Shown: positions 21,039 through 25,730 of the stretch, in pieces
How the letters are laid out: every line of letters starts with the position of its first letter
Numbering within the stretch: the first letter of the stretch is position 1
Assembly: GCA_047610385.1 (NCBI GenBank)
Contig: JBLGAC010000058.1
Span: 1 to 25,730, forward strand
Direction of reading: 5' to 3'
Origin: JBOCEF01 sp047610385
GTDB taxonomy: Bacteria > Pseudomonadota > Alphaproteobacteria > Rhodobacterales > Rhodobacteraceae
DNA: 25,730 nt
The notes under the pieces: model-generated
What the model was told of the DNA's origin: nothing
Databases searched by the model: none
Seen by the model: the letters and a program-made list of their open reading frames with translations, nothing else
Program-made: the position numbers and the translations under genes

Positions 21039-22631
21039 TCAGTACCCCAGCGCGCAGCCGTCTTTGCGCGGGTCCGAGGCGCCGTGATAGATGCCGTCCT
21101 CGTCCATCATGATCGCCTGGCTGCCACCGATCGGCAGATCGGGCGTGGTCACAGTGTGGCCCATCTTGGTCAGCTTGTCGCGCACGTCCTGGCCATAGCC
21201 GCGCTCCAACGAAAAGCCTCCCGGCTCGCAGAAGCTGCGCGGGCCGTCCATCGCGGTCTGCGGGTTCATGGCGTAATCAACCATGTTGGTCAGGAACCGC
21301 ACATGGCCGTTGGGCTGATAGGCACCGCCCATCACGCCGAACGCGCCGGTGAAGCGGTCCTCCTCGGCCAGCATGGCGGGGATGATCGTGTGCATCGGAC
21401 GCTTACCGCCCGCGGCCTCGTTCGGATGGCCTTTTTCCAGCGTGAAACCCGCACCGCGATTCTGGAAGTTGATCCCGAACCGGTCCGATGCCAGCCCTGA
21501 CCCAAACGCATGGAAGATCGAATAGATCAGCGAGACAACCATGCCATCCTTGTCGGCGACGGTGATGTAGATCGTCTCTTTGTGCACATTGTCGGATGCC
21601 GTGCGCGGGTCGGCCATCGCGCGTTCGGGATCAATCAGCGCCGCCAAGGACTTGGCGGTGTCGTCCGACAGCATGTGCCCCAGACGGATGCCAGCATAGG
21701 ACGGATCGGCGATAAACCGGTCGCGCGCGTCATAGGCCAGTTTTGCGGCCTCAGCCTCCAGATGTGCGCGCTCAGCGCCGAACGGATGCAGCGAGGCGAT
21801 GTCGAAATTCGACAGGATCTTGGCCATGAGAATCGCCGTGGCGCCCTGCCCGTTGGGCGGCAGCTCGATCAGCTCCACACCGCGGTAATGGCCGCGCACC
21901 GGCTCCACCCAGTCGCAGGCCGTGGCGGCGAAATCCTCAGCAGTGTGCGTGCCGCCAAGCGCGCGCAAGGAGGAGACCATGTCCTCGGCAACCTCACCCT
22001 CATAGAACCCTGCGCGCCCTTTGGCGGCAATCATGCGCAGCACTTCGGCCTGGGCCGGGGCGCGGAACATCTGGCCCACGCGCGGCGCAGCACCGGCCAG
22101 CAGGTAATGCTTGCGCGCGACGCCGGTCAGGTTCGGCTCAGCCAACGCCCAATCAAACGTGGTGCGGGGCGCAACGGGAATACCTTCGTCGAAATAGCGG
22201 ATCGCCGGGGCCAACGAGGCGGCGAGGCCCTTGTTGCCAAGCGCGTCGGACAGCGCGCAGAACGCATCCACCGCGCCGGGCACAGTCACGGCATGGGCGT
22301 CATGCAACGGCATCGCGCTGTAGCCTTGTTCGCGCAACAGTTCAGAGGACAGCGCCTTGGGCGCGCGCCCTGATCCGTTCAGCCCGCGGATCGTGCCGTC
22401 AGGCAGCCGGACCAGCGCGAAGCAATCGCCGCCAATGCCGGTCATCTGCGGCTCACACCCGCCCAGCAGCACCGCGCCCGCGATGGCGGCATCCACCGCG
22501 TTGCCGCCTGATTCGAGCATCGCAACCGCCACCTGGGCCGCCAGCGGATGCGAGGTCGCGCACATGCCGTTCTTTGCCAGCACCATCGAACGGCCGGGAA
22601 GGTGAAAATCGCGGGTGCGAGCGTAGGTCAT
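21039..22631 (-). CDS. ggt: Gamma-glutamyltransferase family protein
   Basis: This 530-residue protein is an Ntn-type gamma-glutamyltransferase-family enzyme, made as a proenzyme that cleaves itself before a catalytic Thr. By alignment to the D-K-D-G landmark, Thr353 (K-E-T-I-Y-I-T-V-A-D-K-D-G) is the likely nucleophile. The following Thr of classical enzymes is Ile here. N-terminal G-G-N-A-V-D-A-A-I-A (42-51), G-I-G-G-D-C-F (65-71) and late K-R-P-M-H-T-I-I-P (410-418) also fit. There is no signal peptide, whereas classical E. coli Ggt is periplasmic, so this is more like cytoplasmic YwrD-type members. Its substrate may not be glutathione. The ATG at 22631 has AGGGG ten bases upstream; a 10-bp palindrome GTCTGCAGAC (22662-22671) lies in the leader. 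Confidence 0.88.
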   Translation of the reverse strand: MTYARTRDFHLPGRSMVLAKNGMCATSHPLAAQVAVAMLESGGNAVDAAIAGAVLLGGCEPQMTGIGGDCFALVRLPDGTIRGLNGSGRAPKALSSELLREQGYSAMPLHDAHAVTVPGAVDAFCALSDALGNKGLAASLAPAIRYFDEGIPVAPRTTFDWALAEPNLTGVARKHYLLAGAAPRVGQMFRAPAQAEVLRMIAAKGRAGFYEGEVAEDMVSSLRALGGTHTAEDFAATACDWVEPVRGHYRGVELIELPPNGQGATAILMAKILSNFDIASLHPFGAERAHLEAEAAKLAYDARDRFIADPSYAGIRLGHMLSDDTAKSLAALIDPERAMADPRTASDNVHKETIYITVADKDGMVVSLIYSIFHAFGSGLASDRFGINFQNRGAGFTLEKGHPNEAAGGKRPMHTIIPAMLAEEDRFTGAFGVMGGAYQPNGHVRFLTNMVDYAMNPQTAMDGPRSFCEPGGFSLERGYGQDVRDKLTKMGHTVTTPDLPIGGSQAIMMDEDGIYHGASDPRKDGCALGY

Positions 22632-22803
22632 GGCGGCGTTTCCCCTAAAGACTGTTTTTCGGTCTGCAGACTGCATCCGCGTGCCGCGCCATGCAATGAC
22701 CGCGGCATCCACACTGTGGAAGAATCACATGGTTATCTAGGTGATCACCGCGCCATTTGCGCGAAAGCTTGCCCGTGCGCCGCCCGAGGGTCATGCTGAC
22801 GCC

Positions 22804-23154
22804 ATGACGATTGTGATCACAGGCAATGGCTATCTCGACGGCGCGCCCTTGGGCATCGTCAGCTTTCACCGCACTGAGCTTGCGCTGATCCTGGGCGTCT
22901 ACGGGCGCATGGTGGCCGCCGGGGAATGGCGCGATTACGGCATCAGCCACCTGAAGGACGTCGCAGTGTTCTGCGTGTTCCGCCGCGCGGCTGAGCATCC
23001 GATCTACCAGATCGAAAAGCGCCCCGCGATGGCCGAGCGCCAAGGCATGTGGTCGGTGATCGCCATGGACGGCCGGATTGAAAAGCGCGGGCGCGATCTG
23101 GGCCAAGTGCTGCGCGTGCTCGACCGTAAACTGATCCGCGCCGTGAAGGACTGA
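22804..23154 (+). CDS. DUF2794 family protein
   Basis: This 116-residue protein matches the alphaproteobacterial DUF2794 family: F-H-R-T-E-L-A-L-I-L-G-V-Y-G-R-M-V-A-A-G, then G-E-W-R-D-Y, A-V-F-C-V-F-R-R-A-A-E-H-P-I-Y-Q-I-E-K-R-P and a C-terminal K-R-G-R-D-L-G-Q-V-L-R-V-L. It looks soluble and cytoplasmic. No biochemical role is established to my knowledge. The ATG at 22804 starts the conserved part; a weak GAGGG lies 13 bases upstream, and a longer frame from 22741 adds residues unlike the family. It faces rnr, with the stops 195 bases apart. Confidence 0.85.
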   Translation: MTIVITGNGYLDGAPLGIVSFHRTELALILGVYGRMVAAGEWRDYGISHLKDVAVFCVFRRAAEHPIYQIEKRPAMAERQGMWSVIAMDGRIEKRGRDLGQVLRVLDRKLIRAVKD

Positions 23155-23349
23155 CCGGCAACCCGCGCGGACGCAGGCTGCGCCGCCGGGCGGGGCCGTG
23201 GAGGCGCGGCACCAGAACATGGCCGCAACCTTCGATGTCGCCTACTTCAAAGCAAGGTTTCAGGCCGAACAGGCAGCACATGACACGGGCCGATCAAAGC
23301 TTTGGGCTTTGCCACGCTCATATCCCGAATGCACTTGCCCGCAATGGAC

Positions 23350-25644
23350 TCAGTCGCGGCGTTTCTTGCGCGCCGCCTTTACCTTGGCGATCTTGCCTTT
23401 GCCGATCTTGCGCCGCGGCGCTTGGCCTGGCGCGCGGCCACGGCCCGGACGTCCACCGCCGCCCCGCGGCGCGGCCTCACCATCAAGCGAGAGCAATTCA
23501 AACAGCAGCCCGCCGGTGACCGGAACCGCGTCTTTCAACCGCACGGTGGCGCGTTGGCCCAGCCCGATGATCCGGCCGGATTTGTCGCCGATCAGCACCT
23601 GCGCATCGGGATCGTGGTGGAAATACTCCGTCCCGATCGACCCGATCGGCACCAGCCCGTCGGCGCCCGTCTCATCAAGCTTGATGAACAGCCCGAACCG
23701 CGCGACCCCGGCCACGCGGCCGGTGAATTCCGACCCGATCCGGTCCTTCAGATAGGCCGCCAGATAGCGGTCATTGGTGTCACGCTCCGCAGTCATTGAG
23801 CGCCGCTCGGTGAAGCTGATATGCACGGCGGTCTCGGCCAGCTCAGCCATATCTTCGGGCCGCTGGCCGTCGCGCTTGTCGTCCGGGCCCCAGTGATGGC
23901 CCGAGATCAGCGCCCGGTGCACGATCAGGTCGGCATAGCGCCGGATCGGCGAGGTGAAATGCGCATACCGCTGCAGGTTCAGCCCGAAATGCCCAAGCGC
24001 ATCCGTGCCGTAATACGCTTGGGTCTGCGCGCGCAGCACCGACATGTTGATGAACTCGGCAAAGTCCGTGCCCGCGGCCTGATCCAGCAGCCGGTTGAAC
24101 TGTTTGGTGGTGGTCACCTGCCCCTTGGCCACCGCCAGCCCGACGCTGTCGGCCTGCTCGCGCAGCGCGTCGATTTTTTGCGGCCCGGGTTCTTCGTGCA
24201 CGCGATAGACCAGCGGGCGGTTTTTTTCCTCAAGCGTCTCAGCGGCGCAGACATTGGCGAGGATCATGAACTCCTCCACCAGCTTGTGCGCGTTGAACCG
24301 GTCGCGGAAGGCCACGGACAGAACCTCGCCCTCGGCGCTCAGCTCTATGCGCCGCTCCGGCAGGTCCAGCGCCAGCGGCCCGCGTTCGCTGCGCGCGCGA
24401 TCAGCCGCGCGCCAGCCGTCAAACAGCCAGCGCAGCGGCCCGGCATGAGGCGCGGTGGCACCGTCGTAATCGGCGTCGTCGGCGGCCTGCGCCTGGCCAT
24501 AGGTCAGGGACGCATGGCTGCGCATCAACGCGCGGGTGAAACGATGCGCGATCTTGCGCCCGTCCGCGTCCAGAACCATGCGCACGGCGATGCAGGGCCG
24601 GTCCTGCCCCTCGCGCAGCGAACACAGGTCTGCGGACAGACGCTCCGGCAGCATCGGCACAACGCGGTCGGGGAAATAGGTGGAGTTCCCGCGCTTGCGC
24701 GCCTCACGGTCCAGTTGGGAGCCGGGCCGCACATAATGGGCCACGTCGGCGATGGCCACCCAGACCACCCAGCCGCCGGGATTTTTCGGGGAATCATCAG
24801 GCGCGGCGCAGATCGCATCGTCATGATCGCGCGCATCGGCCGGATCGATGGTCAGCAGCGGCAGCGCGCGCAGATCCTCACGGTCAGCCAGCGTCACGGG
24901 CTTGGCAGCGGCCGCTTCGTCCAGCGGGCCGTCGGGCCAGTCAACAGGGATGCCGTGTTCTTCCAGCGCGATCAGCGACACCGCGCGCGGCCCGCCCGGA
25001 TCGCCCAGCACTTTCAAAATCTTGGCAGGTTTCGCCCCATAGGCACCGCGCGGAACCGGAAGGGCGTGCGCCTCGACCAGCTCACCATCCTTGGCCGCGC
25101 CTTCCATGCCCACGGGGACACGCCAGTCGCGGTCTTGGCCCTTGGCGATCGGCACGATGCGCCCGCCCTGCGGCCCGGTGCGGAACACGCCCAGCAGCTT
25201 TTGCGGCCCTGACCCGATGCGGCGGATGATGTGGCCGATATAGGCGTGGGTCTCAGCCTCAGGCGTGGGGTCAAGCCGGCACAGGATGCGGTCACCCTCG
25301 CCCGCGGTTTCGCCCTTTTTGCCGGGCAGAATGTGGATGCGCGGGGCGGGGGCGTCGCCTTCCCAATGCTCAGGGACCGCGAACAGATCACCGTCCGCAT
25401 CAGGCGCAAGGGCTGTCAGCACCGCCACCGGGGGCAGCGCGCCACGGGTCAGATGCACCTTGCCGCGGCGCTCAATCAAACCATCGGCCTGAAGGTCGCG
25501 CAGCAGGCGCTTCAGCTCTATGCGGTCGGCGCCCTTCACCTTGAACGCCTTGGCGATGTCGCGCTTGGAAGCTGCGTCCGGATGCTGGCGCACCCAGGCG
25601 AGAATGTCATCCCGAGACGGGAGAGATGGGGGGCTGTCGGTCAT
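23350..25644 (-). CDS. rnr: Ribonuclease R
   Basis: This 764-residue 3'-5' exoribonuclease degrades structured RNA, including rRNA and mRNA fragments. In order it has a winged-helix N-terminus (about 10-65), cold-shock-like OB domains (70-250), the RNB catalytic domain with the metal-binding acids Asp267, Asp273, Asp275 and Asp276 (T-I-D-P-A-D-A-R-D-H-D-D-A), an S1 domain near 640-720 (G-R-V-A-G-V-A-R-F-G-L-F-I), and a basic Gly/Arg/Lys-rich tail (about the last 40 residues) like that used by RNase R to bind RNA. The ATG at 25644 is taken; one at 25656 would add M-G-K-N, and neither has a strong ribosome-binding site. Length fits RNase R rather than RNase II. A small 6-bp hairpin (23295-23311) lies downstream. 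Confidence 0.96.
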   Translation of the reverse strand: MTDSPPSLPSRDDILAWVRQHPDAASKRDIAKAFKVKGADRIELKRLLRDLQADGLIERRGKVHLTRGALPPVAVLTALAPDADGDLFAVPEHWEGDAPAPRIHILPGKKGETAGEGDRILCRLDPTPEAETHAYIGHIIRRIGSGPQKLLGVFRTGPQGGRIVPIAKGQDRDWRVPVGMEGAAKDGELVEAHALPVPRGAYGAKPAKILKVLGDPGGPRAVSLIALEEHGIPVDWPDGPLDEAAAAKPVTLADREDLRALPLLTIDPADARDHDDAICAAPDDSPKNPGGWVVWVAIADVAHYVRPGSQLDREARKRGNSTYFPDRVVPMLPERLSADLCSLREGQDRPCIAVRMVLDADGRKIAHRFTRALMRSHASLTYGQAQAADDADYDGATAPHAGPLRWLFDGWRAADRARSERGPLALDLPERRIELSAEGEVLSVAFRDRFNAHKLVEEFMILANVCAAETLEEKNRPLVYRVHEEPGPQKIDALREQADSVGLAVAKGQVTTTKQFNRLLDQAAGTDFAEFINMSVLRAQTQAYYGTDALGHFGLNLQRYAHFTSPIRRYADLIVHRALISGHHWGPDDKRDGQRPEDMAELAETAVHISFTERRSMTAERDTNDRYLAAYLKDRIGSEFTGRVAGVARFGLFIKLDETGADGLVPIGSIGTEYFHHDPDAQVLIGDKSGRIIGLGQRATVRLKDAVPVTGGLLFELLSLDGEAAPRGGGGRPGRGRAPGQAPRRKIGKGKIAKVKAARKKRRD

Positions 25645-25708
25645 ATTTTTGCCCATAGCACGGACCGCGCACGATGGCGAGCGTCCGTGATGCTGCACCG
25701 CGGCGGGG

Positions 25709-25730
25709 GCGGGCGGCGACTGCCGCCCGC
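25709..25730 (-). terminator. Hairpin at the right window edge
   Basis: A perfect 9-bp G+C-rich stem (25709-25717 with 25722-25730) around GACT, cut by the window end, so it may be longer. It lies 65 bases upstream of rnr and probably ends the preceding leftward gene, which is outside the window. Confidence 0.5.

Noticed and set aside
23295..23311. CAAAGC/GCTTTG hairpin downstream of rnr
   Set aside because: A 6-bp stem without a T-run is insufficient evidence for a terminator on its own.

Overview
The window is high-G+C DNA from an alphaproteobacterium, most likely a Rhodobacteraceae (Roseobacter/Rhodobacter-type) chromosome. This rests on the gene set and order (rpiA-gor-hflK-hflC-degP, alaS, hspQ, a DUF2794 gene facing rnr), on the protein sequences themselves, and on the heavy GC3 bias that leaves long empty reading frames opposite real genes. 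No taxonomic marker such as rRNA is present, so this is an inference.

Bases 1 to about 2,800 are a mobile-DNA scar. They hold the start of an unidentified leftward gene cut by the window edge, the C-terminal remnant of a serine resolvase with an amber stop, a compact tyrosine recombinase, a stand-alone WGR-domain gene, and a decayed IS5-family element. The IS has recognisable terminal inverted repeats and a TAA target duplication, and it sits exactly at the WGR stop codon. The remainder, to a strong terminator at about 2,950, is gene-free.

Bases 3,010-9,275 are a leftward stress and redox block: rpiA, gor, a 19-bp-stem terminator, then hflK-hflC (overlapping by one base) and the periplasmic protease degP. 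Several hairpins separate hflC from degP. FtsH control by HflKC and envelope proteolysis by DegP are linked quality-control functions.

Bases 9,564-15,093 are metabolic genes: rightward sdaA (L-serine dehydratase), a leftward GST-thiamine pyrophosphokinase pair, and a tight rightward operon of Ldh-family dehydrogenase, FAH/MhpD-family hydratase and ChaC-type gamma-glutamylcyclotransferase. Bases 15,105-15,866 encode two small unknown three-helix membrane proteins. Bases 15,936-20,321 are leftward alaS, a lytic-transglycosylase lipoprotein and an AEC-family permease. Next come rightward hspQ with an 18-bp terminator, leftward gamma-glutamyltransferase-family ggt, a rightward DUF2794 gene and leftward rnr (RNase R).

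Most of the window is ordinary core genome. The less ordinary points are the integrase-WGR pair with its precisely placed IS, the hairpin-rich intergenic regions, four glutathione-related genes within 16 kb, and the small membrane-protein pair. I see no CRISPR array, no complete tRNA or rRNA gene, and no clear evidence of an undescribed multi-gene system.
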